Source: Gemmatimonadaceae bacterium (GTDB lineage: Bacteria > Gemmatimonadota > Gemmatimonadetes > Gemmatimonadales > Gemmatimonadaceae). From it: DNA of 64,000 bases. The position numbers were made by a program, and so were the translations under genes. The stretch spans positions 62,001-126,000 of the forward strand of contig JADZCT010000045.1 of NCBI GenBank assembly GCA_020851455.1, written 5' to 3'. The notes below the pieces were generated by a model that did not search any database, had not been told where the DNA came from, and saw only the letters and a list, made by a program, of their open reading frames with translations. Position 1 is the first letter of the stretch, and every line of letters begins with the position of its first letter. Of this stretch, positions 44,527-56,796 are shown in pieces.

Positions 44527-45300
44527 CTATCGCCGACGCGCCACCATCTCCCACTTCCCGTTCACGTTCACCTGAACCTTGAGTTCCGGAGCCACGATCG
44601 TGGTACCGGCGTCCGCGGCGCGGGCAAGCGAGAGGCCCTCGCTCATGGCGGCGGGCATCGCGATCGCGCCCGGCATGGTGATGACGTTCACCTCGACCAC
44701 GCGGCCGAGCGCGAGGCCGGAGGCCGCGGCCACGGCCGCCGCGCGCGCACGGGCGTCGAGGGTAGCGCGCCTTATCGCCTCCAGCTCAACCTCCCTGGTG
44801 TTCGTTGCCTGGAACTCGACGTTCGAGATCGTCTGCGCGCCCCGCACGAGCGCAGTGTCTATCACGCGGCCGACGAGCGCAAGGTTGCGCAACCGGACGG
44901 TGAAGGCGTCGTTGGTGACGTACGACGTGTCCCGCATGTCGTTGCGCACCTGGATGCCGGACCGGTTCGTCCAGCGCCAGCCGCCTGCGCCGGTGGTCGG
45001 GAGCGAGTCGGGCGGCACGCCCAGCGCAATGATCGCAGCGCGGATCGCGTTGGCGCGCTCGGCGGCCGCCCGCCCCGCGATGGCAGGCGTGCGGCCCGCC
45101 GCCGAATACTGGATCGTGATCAGCGCGAGGTCGGGTTCAACGGAGATTGACGCCGCCCCGGAAGCGTTGACGGTACTGGCTCCGGCCCCCTGCTGCGCGA
45201 ATCCGGCCAGTGGCACGAGGATGCCGATGGCGCCTGAGACGAGGAGGCGCGGGAGCGCGCGGACGCCAAGGTGCACAAGTCCAGGAAAGTTGCGAAACAT
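44527..45300 (-). CDS. Exported SIMPL-domain protein (DUF541)
   Basis: 257 residues with a signal peptide (residues about 8-36 ending in GFAQQ). The SIMPL/DUF541 domain is recognised by VNASGAASISVEPDLALITIQYS (quoted as GAASISVEPDLALITIQ), RANAIRAAIIALGV, SNVEFQATNTREVELEAIRRA (quoted as NVEFQATNTREVELEAI) and the ARARAAAVAAASGLALGRV segment. Periplasmic proteins of this family form ring-like oligomers and have been linked to stress tolerance, mechanism unknown. GGAG precedes ATG 45300. Divergent from the M1 peptidase gene. Confidence 0.85.
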   Translation of the reverse strand: MFRNFPGLVHLGVRALPRLLVSGAIGILVPLAGFAQQGAGASTVNASGAASISVEPDLALITIQYSAAGRTPAIAGRAAAERANAIRAAIIALGVPPDSLPTTGAGGWRWTNRSGIQVRNDMRDTSYVTNDAFTVRLRNLALVGRVIDTALVRGAQTISNVEFQATNTREVELEAIRRATLDARARAAAVAAASGLALGRVVEVNVITMPGAIAMPAAMSEGLSLARAADAGTTIVAPELKVQVNVNGKWEMVARRR

Positions 45301-45549
45301 GTGAGGATCTCCGTGGTTAACCCGCGCACCGGTCGTCGTCCGCGCCAGGCGGCCGGGCGGCCGGGACTGCGATCTCATACCCTGCTGGAGACGCCGACGC
45401 ACGGAAAACTCACACACGGGTGCATACCGCGCCATGCGACGCACGGCGCGCGGCCGCCATGGCGGCTGCGCGCCCGCACCGATCGCCACGGCCGCGCGGG
45501 CAGAGTATCTTCTTGCAATTCAGCGCTCAACCCCGAGGTCAACCGAACG

Positions 45550-47655
45550 ATGACCATGAAGATGGCAGTGCTCGTGCTTGGCGCAGCATCCCTTCTCGCC
45601 CCCGTGGCGCCGGTCGCGGCGCAGGGGATTCCGCCCCGCGCCATCCGCCGCGACATCCCGATCACGAACGCGATCAGGCGCGCGTACGAAGCGGGAACGC
45701 GCGACTCGACGGGGCGCCCGGGCCGCAACTACTGGCAACTCAAGACGGACTACTCGATTGACGTCCGCCTCGACGTACCGACGTCGCGCCTCTACGGCAG
45801 CGAGACGATCACCGTCGCGAACAACAGCCCGGACTCGCTGCAGTCAATCGGGCTGAAGCTCGAGATGAACCACTTCCGCTTTGGCGTCCCGCGCGCGGCG
45901 CCATGGGTGCCCGCCGAGGAGACGGACGGGACGGTGATCACGGCGCTGTCCGTGAACGGGGAGAGCGTGGACCTCAACCCGCCGCCAGGCGCAGGACGCG
46001 GCGGACGCGGGGGCGCGCCCGCGCTCACGCGCCCCACGCTCCTGAACGGCCATTCGACGGTTGCCTCGATCGCACTCCCGCGCGCCATTGCGCCGCATTC
46101 GACCGCCACGCTCAAGGTGGAGTGGAACCACAGGGTTCCCGGCGGCCCGGACGGCAGCGGACACCGGATGACGCAGCGCTGGGCCGACACACTCTACCAG
46201 CCAACGCAGTGGTTCCCGCGCGTGGCCGTGTACGACGACCTCCGCGGCTGGGACACCGAGTTCTACCTGGGCCCCTCGGAGTTCTATCACGAGTTCGGGC
46301 GCTATGACGTGCGGATCAACGTGCCCGCGGGGTGGATCGTGAGCGGCACGGGCATCCTGCAGAACCCGGACGAAGTGCTCACCGCCAATGCGCGCGCGCA
46401 GCTCGCCAAGGTCACCCAGAACGAGGGCGTCACGACGATCGTCGGACCGAACGAAGTCGGTCCGGGCTCAGCAACCGCCGCGGGCAGACCGGCGCCCGGC
46501 AGCACCGAGCCGCGCCTCACCTGGCACCTGGTGGCCGACAACGTGAACGACTTTGCGTGGGCAACGGCGAAGAAATACGTCTGGCAGGGCACGCGCGCCA
46601 ACATCCCCGGCAAGGGCTACGTGCCGGTGTACATGTACTTTCTGCCCGAGCGCGCCAACCTCTACGCCAACGCAGGCACCGTCACCACGCACGCGCTCGA
46701 GTTCTACTCCAGACTCTGGTTCCCGTACAGCTTCCCGCAGCTCACCCTGCAGGACGGACCGAGCGCCGGGATGGAGTATCCGATGGTGATCAACTCCAAC
46801 CAGGGCGCCGCGGACCACGAGGCTGGCCACGAGTGGTGGCCAATGACGGTCTCGAACAACGAAACATGGTACGGCTGGATGGACGAGGGATTCAATCAGT
46901 ACATGAACCTGCTCTCCGGATGGGATCGCAACGGCCAGCCGCAGAACCTCAACGGACTCGGCCAGAGCTACGGGCGCACGAGCGGGAACGAGTTCGAACC
47001 GCCGATGATGTGGAACGCCAACTACGCGGGCCCCGCCTTCTACAGTTTCACCACCTACTCCAAGACGCCGCTGATGCTCTCGCTGCTCGGCGAGATCGTT
47101 GGCGACAGCGCCGTGCAGCGCGCGCACAGCGAGTGGGGCAAGGCGTGGAGCTTCAAGCATCCTGCGCCCTGGGACTGGATGTTCTTCATGAACCGGGCGC
47201 TGAAGACGAACCTCGACTGGTTCTGGTACTACTGGCTCTTCACGACCGAGAGCGTGAACGGATCCATCTCAGGGATGAAGACCGCCAGCGGCAAGACCAC
47301 CGTCACGGTGCACCAGGCCGGCGGCATGCCGAGCCCGGTGGTGCTGAAGGTGGACTTCGCTGCGAACGGCCCCGCGATCAAGCCGATGAAGAACGCACGC
47401 ATGGTTGACGCGACGACCGCGTTCGTGACGTGGCCGGTTGACGTGTGGTTCGACGGACGCCGGAGCTACGATGCAGTGCTCGACTTCGGCGGACGGCAGA
47501 TCACGTCGGTGACGTTCGACCCGTGCGGACGGTTCCCGGACAACGACCCGAGCGACAACGCATGGCCCCGGGCAGCGGCACCACAGCCAGCGCAAGGCGG
47601 CGGCCGCGGTGGACGCGGCGGAGCGCCAGCGCCAAAACCCGCGGGCTGCCAGTAA
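45550..47655 (+). CDS. Secreted M1 family metallopeptidase, second copy
   Basis: 701 residues. Signal peptide at 1-24. Zinc site H423EAGH427 with E446 exactly 18 residues later (GWMDEGFNQYM). Exopeptidase motif AGMEYPMVINSNQG. The N-terminal DSTGRPGRNYWQLKTDYSIDV parallels the M1 protein at 26012-27898, so the two are paralogues. Gly/Arg-rich patches are present at about residue 150 (GAGRGGRGGAP) and at the C-terminus (GGGRGGRGGAPAPKPAGCQ). The start follows GAGGT. The 249-bp divergent region upstream contains TATCTT at about 45507 as a possible -10. Confidence 0.9.
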   Translation: MTMKMAVLVLGAASLLAPVAPVAAQGIPPRAIRRDIPITNAIRRAYEAGTRDSTGRPGRNYWQLKTDYSIDVRLDVPTSRLYGSETITVANNSPDSLQSIGLKLEMNHFRFGVPRAAPWVPAEETDGTVITALSVNGESVDLNPPPGAGRGGRGGAPALTRPTLLNGHSTVASIALPRAIAPHSTATLKVEWNHRVPGGPDGSGHRMTQRWADTLYQPTQWFPRVAVYDDLRGWDTEFYLGPSEFYHEFGRYDVRINVPAGWIVSGTGILQNPDEVLTANARAQLAKVTQNEGVTTIVGPNEVGPGSATAAGRPAPGSTEPRLTWHLVADNVNDFAWATAKKYVWQGTRANIPGKGYVPVYMYFLPERANLYANAGTVTTHALEFYSRLWFPYSFPQLTLQDGPSAGMEYPMVINSNQGAADHEAGHEWWPMTVSNNETWYGWMDEGFNQYMNLLSGWDRNGQPQNLNGLGQSYGRTSGNEFEPPMMWNANYAGPAFYSFTTYSKTPLMLSLLGEIVGDSAVQRAHSEWGKAWSFKHPAPWDWMFFMNRALKTNLDWFWYYWLFTTESVNGSISGMKTASGKTTVTVHQAGGMPSPVVLKVDFAANGPAIKPMKNARMVDATTAFVTWPVDVWFDGRRSYDAVLDFGGRQITSVTFDPCGRFPDNDPSDNAWPRAAAPQPAQGGGRGGRGGAPAPKPAGCQ

Positions 47656-47689
47656 CGGCACCAGCGTCGCGGAGCGACGTACCGATGGC

Positions 47690-47721
47690 GACCGGCAGGC
47701 TGCGCAAGCAGCCTGCCGGTC
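47690..47721. terminator. Hairpin with GCAA tetraloop between convergent peptidase genes
   Basis: GACCGGCAGGCTGC, loop GCAA, GCAGCCTGCCGGTC: a perfect 14-bp stem closed by a GNRA-type tetraloop. It lies in the 72-bp gap between the M1 and S9A genes and can serve as a bidirectional terminator. Confidence 0.78.
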
Positions 47722-47727
47722 TGCGCG

Positions 47728-49887
47728 TCAGGGCGTAGGCGCGGTGCCTGTCTTCGATGTGTAGCGGTGCGCAAACGCCCAGATGTCGGCCGCCTCGGCA
47801 ATGGCCTTGTCAGTCGGACGATAGCCGTGGCTTCCCTGCACCTCGATCCTTATGAGCGTAGGGTTGGCGCATCCCTGCGCCGCCTGCAGCGCGGCCGCGA
47901 ACTTCATCGAGTGACCTGGCACCACGCGGTCGTCATGGTCGGCGGTAGTGACGAGCGTCGCGGGATAGCAGGTGCCCGGCTTCAGGTTGTGCAGCGGCGA
48001 GTACGCCATCAGCCAGTCGAACGCCATGGAATCCTGCGCGGACCCATACTCAGTGACCCAGGCCCGCCCGCCGGTGAACTGGTCGTACCGGAGCATGTCC
48101 ATCACGCCCACCTGCGGAATCGCAACCGCAAAGAGGTCGGGACGCTGCTCCATCACCGCGCCGATCAGCAGCCCGCCATTCGAGCCGCCACGGATAGAGA
48201 GATGGCGCGGCGACGTCCAGCGCTCGGCGACGAGGTACTCCGCCGCGGCAATGAAGTCGTCGAATACGTTCTGCTTGTTGCCGAGCATCCCGGCGTCGTG
48301 CCACTTCTCGCCGTACTCCGCGCCGCCGCGGATGTTGGCCACGGCCCAGATACCGCCCTGCTCGAGCCACGCGATCACCGACGGGCTGAACGACGGGAGC
48401 GTCGAGACCGAGAATCCACCATACGCATACAGCATCGCGGGATTTGAGCCGTCGCGCGCGAGCCCCTTCTTCATGGTGAGGAACATCGGCACGCGAGTGC
48501 CGTCCCTGGACCGGTAGAACACCTGCACTGACTCGAACGCGGAAGGGTCGAATGTTGAGACGGTGCTGTCGAACTGGACGCTCCTGCCGGCAGCCGCGTC
48601 CCATCGGAAGATGGCGCCCGGATAGAGGAACGACGTGAAGGCGTAGTAGATGTCGCGCGCGTCCTGGCGCGTGGAGGCGCCGGCAACGGTGCCAACGCCC
48701 GGCAGGGCAACTTCGCCGACTTCCCGGCCCTCGAATGTCCAGAGCGCGAGCCGGCTCTTCACATCAACGAGGGTTTGCACGACGATCCGATCCTTCGTGA
48801 TGGAGGCGGCCTCGATGGCATGCTCCCGCTCCGGCACGACCGTGCGCCAGCGCGCTGGCTCGGGGTGCGCGAGATCGGCGGCGACGACCTTGCGGTTGGG
48901 CGCGCCGCGGTCGGTGCGGAGGTAGATGGTGGCGCCGACGATGCCAAGCGGCGCGTACTCGGCGTCGTCGCCCTCGTAGAGCGCACGGATCGGAGCGGAT
49001 ATGTTCGGCTTCAGCGGGTCGCCAAGGTCGGCGAGGTAGAGCCGGTTTCTGTTCTCCGCGCCCTTTGCCATGAAGACGAAGAGCCAGCGGCCGTCCTCGG
49101 AGGCCGCGCCGTTCACGAACCAGCTCGCGAGGTCGGGACGCGCATATACCTTCACGTCGGCCGACTGGGGCGTGCCGATGCGATGGTAGTAGAGCGCCTG
49201 ATCCTTCAGCTCGGCGCGCATCCGGTCGGCTGCCTCAGGGTAGCGCGAGTAAAAGAACCCCTTGGAGTCCTTCGTCCAGCTGATCCCGGAGAAGCGCACC
49301 CACTGGACGCGATCGGCAAGATCCTGTCCTGTGGCGAGGTCACGGACGCGCAGGTCGTTCCAGTCGGCGCCGCCCTCGGACGTGCCGTAGGCGAGCAGCT
49401 CCGCGTCGGGCGACGGCGCGTACTGCGCCAGCGCGATCGAGCCATCCGCGCTGAACGCGTTCGGGTCGAGGATCATGCGCTCCCGGCCCTGCGCATCCTT
49501 CATGTAAACCGGGGCCTGACGCTGCAACCCGCTGTTGCGGGAGTAGAAGAGCTTGCCGCCCTCCACTGTCGGCACGCCGGTCCTGGGGTAGTCCCACAGC
49601 TTCGTGATGCGGTCGGTGAACCACTTGCGCATCGGGAGCGCGGCGAGCTGCGCCTCGGTGAACGCCGCCTGCGCCCGCACCCACTCCTTCGTTTCGGGAC
49701 TGTCGGGGTCTTCGAGCCAGCGGTACGGATCGGGCACCTTGTGGTTGCCATAGGTGTCAACGACGCTGCCTCTCTTCGTGGGCGGGTACGTGAGCCGTTG
49801 CTGCGAAACGAGCGGTGCGGGCACGAGCGGGTATGCGAGGGTTAGCCCGGCGGCGACCACCGCCAGGCGCGCGGAATGCCTCTTCAT
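47728..49887 (-). CDS. Secreted prolyl oligopeptidase (S9A)
   Basis: 719 residues. Cleaves after proline in short peptides. Signal peptide at about 1-28. The N-terminal propeller opens with [20 protein letters not shown], the S9A hallmark. The catalytic domain has [17 protein letters not shown]569 in [13 protein letters not shown], the Asp in [14 protein letters not shown] and the His in [10 protein letters not shown]. All three catalytic residues are intact and length is normal. GGAG lies upstream of the ATG. Convergent with the M1 gene; the downstream neighbours are beta-propeller proteins. Confidence 0.93.
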   Translation of the reverse strand: MKRHSARLAVVAAGLTLAYPLVPAPLVSQQRLTYPPTKRGSVVDTYGNHKVPDPYRWLEDPDSPETKEWVRAQAAFTEAQLAALPMRKWFTDRITKLWDYPRTGVPTVEGGKLFYSRNSGLQRQAPVYMKDAQGRERMILDPNAFSADGSIALAQYAPSPDAELLAYGTSEGGADWNDLRVRDLATGQDLADRVQWVRFSGISWTKDSKGFFYSRYPEAADRMRAELKDQALYYHRIGTPQSADVKVYARPDLASWFVNGAASEDGRWLFVFMAKGAENRNRLYLADLGDPLKPNISAPIRALYEGDDAEYAPLGIVGATIYLRTDRGAPNRKVVAADLAHPEPARWRTVVPEREHAIEAASITKDRIVVQTLVDVKSRLALWTFEGREVGEVALPGVGTVAGASTRQDARDIYYAFTSFLYPGAIFRWDAAAGRSVQFDSTVSTFDPSAFESVQVFYRSRDGTRVPMFLTMKKGLARDGSNPAMLYAYGGFSVSTLPSFSPSVIAWLEQGGIWAVANIRGGAEYGEKWHDAGMLGNKQNVFDDFIAAAEYLVAERWTSPRHLSIRGGSNGGLLIGAVMEQRPDLFAVAIPQVGVMDMLRYDQFTGGRAWVTEYGSAQDSMAFDWLMAYSPLHNLKPGTCYPATLVTTADHDDRVVPGHSMKFAAALQAAQGCANPTLIRIEVQGSHGYRPTDKAIAEAADIWAFAHRYTSKTGTAPTP

Positions 49888-49917
49888 AAGTGTGCGCTCC
49901 TGAAATCTACGGACGGT

Positions 49918-51129
49918 TCAACGCGCGGACGGCCACGGCACGCCCTGGTGCCCGCGCCGCACGGAAGCGATCCCCTTGTACACGAACTTCTGGATGCGTT
50001 TGCCCTCGTACGTCTCGGTCGTGTAGATGTTGCCCTTCGAGTCCGTGGCGATCGAGTGCACGGCAAACCACATCCCGGGCTGGCGGCCGCCGTCGCCAAA
50101 CGAGGTGAGTATCTCGAGCGACTGGCGGTTCATCACGTACACCTTCTCGTTCTTGCCGTCGGCGAGGAAGATGTACTTCTGCTGCCGATCCCTCGAGAAG
50201 GCGATGTCCCATACGCTGCCATCGCCAAGCGTACGCGGCGCGACGCGCTGTTCCTTCACGAACTTGCCGTCCTTCTGGAACACCTGGATACGGTCGTTGG
50301 GCCTGTCGCAGACGTAGAGGAGGCCGTCGCTCGTGGGCTCGGCGCAGTGCACGGGCGTCCGGAACTGGTCTATGAGGGGCGCGTCGGGATTGTACGGGCC
50401 ATAGTTGCTGTCGCTGGGTACGTTGCCGTATGCGCCCCAGAAACGCTTCACCGCGCCGGTTTTCATGTCGAGCACCGCCACACGATGGTTCGCGTAGCCG
50501 TCGGCAACGAACGCCTCCTGCGCCTCCACGTCGAACGAGATCTTGGCTACGCGCCCGAAGTGACTGGTGGACTTCGAGTCGGTGGGCTGCCCGGGCACTC
50601 CGTACGTGGCGAGGTACTTGCCGTCGTGCGTGAACTTCAGGATGTGCGAATCCGGGCCCTGCCCGGTCTGCGCATTGCCCCCGCCGTTGCCGCCGATCCA
50701 GATATTCCCCTGGTCGTCAACCGAGATGCCGTGGTTGGAGGTGGGCCACACGTATGCCTTGTCGGGTGGCGGGCCGCCCCACGCGTTCACCACATTCCCT
50801 TCGGGGTCGAACTCGATCACCGGCGGAGCGGGCACGCAGCACTCCGAGATTGGCGGGTTCTGCGCGGCGCCAACCTCCTTCTGCGCGTCGAACGTATCGT
50901 TGCGATGCACGATGAACACGTGGTCGCGCGCGTCCACGCCCACGCCTATCACGTTGCCAAGCACCCAGTGGTTGGGAAGCGGTCTGGGCCAGCGCGGGTC
51001 AACTTCGAACTTCGGCGCCTGCACCGTCTGGCCCTGGGCACGGGCATCGAGTGCGCGTTCGCCGGCGGCCAGCGCAGCGATTGCGGTCGCAAAGCCGAGG
51101 CCAATGAGGAAGGTTCGCCGCGGGATCAT
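49918..51129 (-). CDS. Exported NHL-repeat beta-propeller protein (peptidylglycine lyase-like), paralogue A
   Basis: 403 residues. A Tat-like signal (MIPRRTFLIGLGFATAIAAL) precedes a six-bladed NHL propeller (GISVDDQGNIWIGG, VAKISFDVEAQEAFVADGY, LYVCDRPNDRIQVFQ, SIATDSKGNIYTTETYEGKRIQKF). It resembles the peptidyl-alpha-hydroxyglycine lyase propeller, but no activity can be claimed. Vicinal cysteines occur in PPISECCVPAPPVIEFD. GGAGG precedes ATG 51129, which overlaps the stop of the upstream paralogue by 4 nt, so the pair arose by tandem duplication and is co-translated. Confidence 0.82.
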   Translation of the reverse strand: MIPRRTFLIGLGFATAIAALAAGERALDARAQGQTVQAPKFEVDPRWPRPLPNHWVLGNVIGVGVDARDHVFIVHRNDTFDAQKEVGAAQNPPISECCVPAPPVIEFDPEGNVVNAWGGPPPDKAYVWPTSNHGISVDDQGNIWIGGNGGGNAQTGQGPDSHILKFTHDGKYLATYGVPGQPTDSKSTSHFGRVAKISFDVEAQEAFVADGYANHRVAVLDMKTGAVKRFWGAYGNVPSDSNYGPYNPDAPLIDQFRTPVHCAEPTSDGLLYVCDRPNDRIQVFQKDGKFVKEQRVAPRTLGDGSVWDIAFSRDRQQKYIFLADGKNEKVYVMNRQSLEILTSFGDGGRQPGMWFAVHSIATDSKGNIYTTETYEGKRIQKFVYKGIASVRRGHQGVPWPSAR

Positions 51130-52466
51130 CGCGCACCTCCTGGCCACGCCACTCCCTGGCTCGCCTTCGTCACCGGGCCAATGCCGCCAAAGGTGAACTT
51201 CTGCACGCGCTTGCCCTCGTACGTCTCGGTGGTGTAGATGTTGCCTTTGGAGTCGGTCGCGATCGAGTGCACGGCGTAGAACGCGCCCGGGATGCGGCCC
51301 CCGTCACCGAAGTTCGTCAGCTCGGCAAGCGTCACGCGGTCGAGGATGCGCACCTTCTCGTTCTGTCCGTCGGCGACGTAGAGGTAGCGTTGTCCGGCAT
51401 CACGGGAGAGCGCGATGTCCCAGACGGAGCCCTCTCCGAGCGTTGCGGGCGCCACGCCGGCCTCCTTCACGAACTTTCCGTCGAGGGTGAACACCTGGAT
51501 TCGGTCGTTTGCGCGGTCGCACACGTAGAGGAATCCGTCCTTCGACGTTTCGACGCACGCGACGACGTTGAACTGGCCGGGCGTCGAGCCGGGCGCATAC
51601 GCGCCCTGCGGCGCGTCGCTCGGCTCGCGTCCGTAGGCGCCCCAGTACTTCCGGAACGCGCCTGTGGCGGCGTCAACCTCTACCACGCGCCTGTTCCGTT
51701 CGCCGTCGGCGATGAAGGCCGTGCTGCCGTCGGGACTGAAGGCAACGCGCGTGGCGCCTCCGAACATCTCCATGCTGGCGCTGTTCGGCGGAAGTGAGGG
51801 GGCCGCGCCCCGCCCGCGTCCGCGCCCCTGCGGCGCCGCGCCGCGCGCCCCGGGAGAGACTCCCTGGTATGCCGTGTCAGGGCCGCCCGCGCGTCCGCGA
51901 CCGCCGGCGGCCTGCGCCTGCCCGGCCTTGCCGATCTGGCGCACGAACTCGCCGTCGCGCGTGAAAACGAGCACCTGGCCGTCGAGGCCGCCGGCGCCTG
52001 CGATCCAGACATTGCCCTTTGGGTCAATCGCGATGCCCGCTGGCACCTGCGGCCACTCGTACCCGTTGCCCGGGCCGCCCCACGCCTTCACGAAGTTGCC
52101 CGTGGCGTCGAACTCGATGACCGGCTTCGCGCTCACGCAGCACTCGCCTATGGGCGGGTTGGCGTCGGCGCCGGTCTCGGTGCGGCCCGTGAAGGAGTCG
52201 GTCCGGTGGACCACGAACACATGGTCGCGGGCGTCAACCGCGACCCCCACGGCCGAGCCAAGCAGTTCGTGCGCGGGGAGCGGGCGCGGCCAGAGAAGGT
52301 CAACGGCGAAGCGCGGCACCTGCTTCGGCTGCAAACCGGGGGCCGGCGGTCGTGCCGCGGCGCCCCCAGCAGACGGCGCGCGCTGTGCGCGCGCTACGGG
52401 CGGCGCCGCGAGCACGCCAAGCACCAGCGCCGATCCGCACACGAGAATCCTGCCGGTCACTTCCAT
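51126..52466 (-). CDS. Exported NHL-repeat beta-propeller protein, paralogue B
   Basis: 446 residues. Ordinary signal peptide (residues 7-28, ending ARAQ). It shares with paralogue A the opening (LLWPRPLPAHELLGSAVGVA), the vicinal-cysteine motif PPIGECCVSAKPVIEFD and the closing IATDSKGNIYTTETYEG. It carries additional Gly/Arg/Pro-rich loops (AAGGRGRAGG and APQGRGRGRGAA). Ligand unknown. AGGCAAGGA precedes ATG 52466. Divergent from the HupE/UreJ gene across a 69-bp gap. Confidence 0.82.
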   Translation of the reverse strand: MEVTGRILVCGSALVLGVLAAPPVARAQRAPSAGGAAARPPAPGLQPKQVPRFAVDLLWPRPLPAHELLGSAVGVAVDARDHVFVVHRTDSFTGRTETGADANPPIGECCVSAKPVIEFDATGNFVKAWGGPGNGYEWPQVPAGIAIDPKGNVWIAGAGGLDGQVLVFTRDGEFVRQIGKAGQAQAAGGRGRAGGPDTAYQGVSPGARGAAPQGRGRGRGAAPSLPPNSASMEMFGGATRVAFSPDGSTAFIADGERNRRVVEVDAATGAFRKYWGAYGREPSDAPQGAYAPGSTPGQFNVVACVETSKDGFLYVCDRANDRIQVFTLDGKFVKEAGVAPATLGEGSVWDIALSRDAGQRYLYVADGQNEKVRILDRVTLAELTNFGDGGRIPGAFYAVHSIATDSKGNIYTTETYEGKRVQKFTFGGIGPVTKASQGVAWPGGAR

Positions 52467-52535
52467 TCCTTGCCTCCGTTGGGGGTGAGCGCGGTTGCGG
52501 AATACGCGGCGTGGGAGTGAAGTTCGTGCAAGGCA

Positions 52536-56134
<3,599 letters not shown>

Positions 56135-56310
56135 CCGCACCTGTCGCCGTGTAGGTCACCCGGTGCGGCGGCGTGGAGCAGGCACACCGCATGGCAACCG
56201 CTGAGAGGGCGCACGTGATACCTCCGGCGGCGGGGAGTGGGGCAAGAGCTGCGGCGCGACCAGAGATTCCATCGGTCACGATGGCATTTCCCCCACAGCG
56301 GCCCGAGTCG

Positions 56311-56316
56311 TACATT
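56311..56316 (+). promoter_or_regulatory. -10 box (TACATT) for the cytochrome c / quinoprotein operon
   Basis: TACATT, 7-nt spacer, ATG 56324. It supports the chosen start and a leaderless transcript. Confidence 0.45.
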
Positions 56317-56323
56317 CTGGACG

Positions 56324-56794
56324 ATGTCGAGCCGACTCCTCCCCCGCTTCACGGCCCGGATGTACGCGGTGGCAGCGCTCTTCTCGTGCGTCGCGGGCGC
56401 AGCCCGCGCGCAGGGTGGCGCATCAACGACAGGCACGGCCACGGACTCCCTCACGCCAGCATCGGCAGGCGTGTTCACCTTGGAACAGGCCATGCGAGGG
56501 CGCGATATCTACGCCACCAATTGCGTCTCGTGCCACACCCCGGCCGACCACACCGGAGGCGGCTTCTGGGCGGGACTCGTCGGAAAGCCGCTTTCGTCGT
56601 TCTTCAAGTTCGTCCGGGAGAACATGCCCGAGGACAACCCCGGCGCAATCAGTGACGACGACTACGCGAGCGTCGTGGCGTATATCCTGCAGCTCAACGG
56701 ACTCCCGCCGGGCAGCGGTGCGCTTGTGCCGGACGCCTCGCGGCTGTCGAAGATTCGCATTACCCAGCCGGATCCCACCAGGAAGGAGCGGTGA
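56324..56794 (+). CDS. Periplasmic c-type cytochrome, partner of the quinoprotein
   Basis: 156 residues. Signal peptide to about residue 30 (VAGAARAQ). One haem motif C67-V-S-C70-H71, with a likely distal ligand M101 in RENMPEDNPG, as in class I cytochromes. The C-terminal helix DDDYASVVAYILQLNG is typical of cytochromes fused to or paired with PQQ dehydrogenases. ATG 56324 is supported by the TACATT box upstream; an earlier in-frame ATG at 56237 would prepend a hydrophilic stretch. Three nt separate it from the quinoprotein gene. Confidence 0.87.
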   Translation: MSSRLLPRFTARMYAVAALFSCVAGAARAQGGASTTGTATDSLTPASAGVFTLEQAMRGRDIYATNCVSCHTPADHTGGGFWAGLVGKPLSSFFKFVRENMPEDNPGAISDDDYASVVAYILQLNGLPPGSGALVPDASRLSKIRITQPDPTRKER

Positions 56795-56796
56795 CA

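Noticed and set aside
56195-56235. CTGAGAGGGCGCACGTGATACC, partly like a TPP riboswitch core (quoted as CTGAGAG...GTGATACC)
   Set aside because: The conserved second half (GAACCTGAT-type stretch and paired stems) is missing and the downstream cytochrome gene has no link to thiamine.
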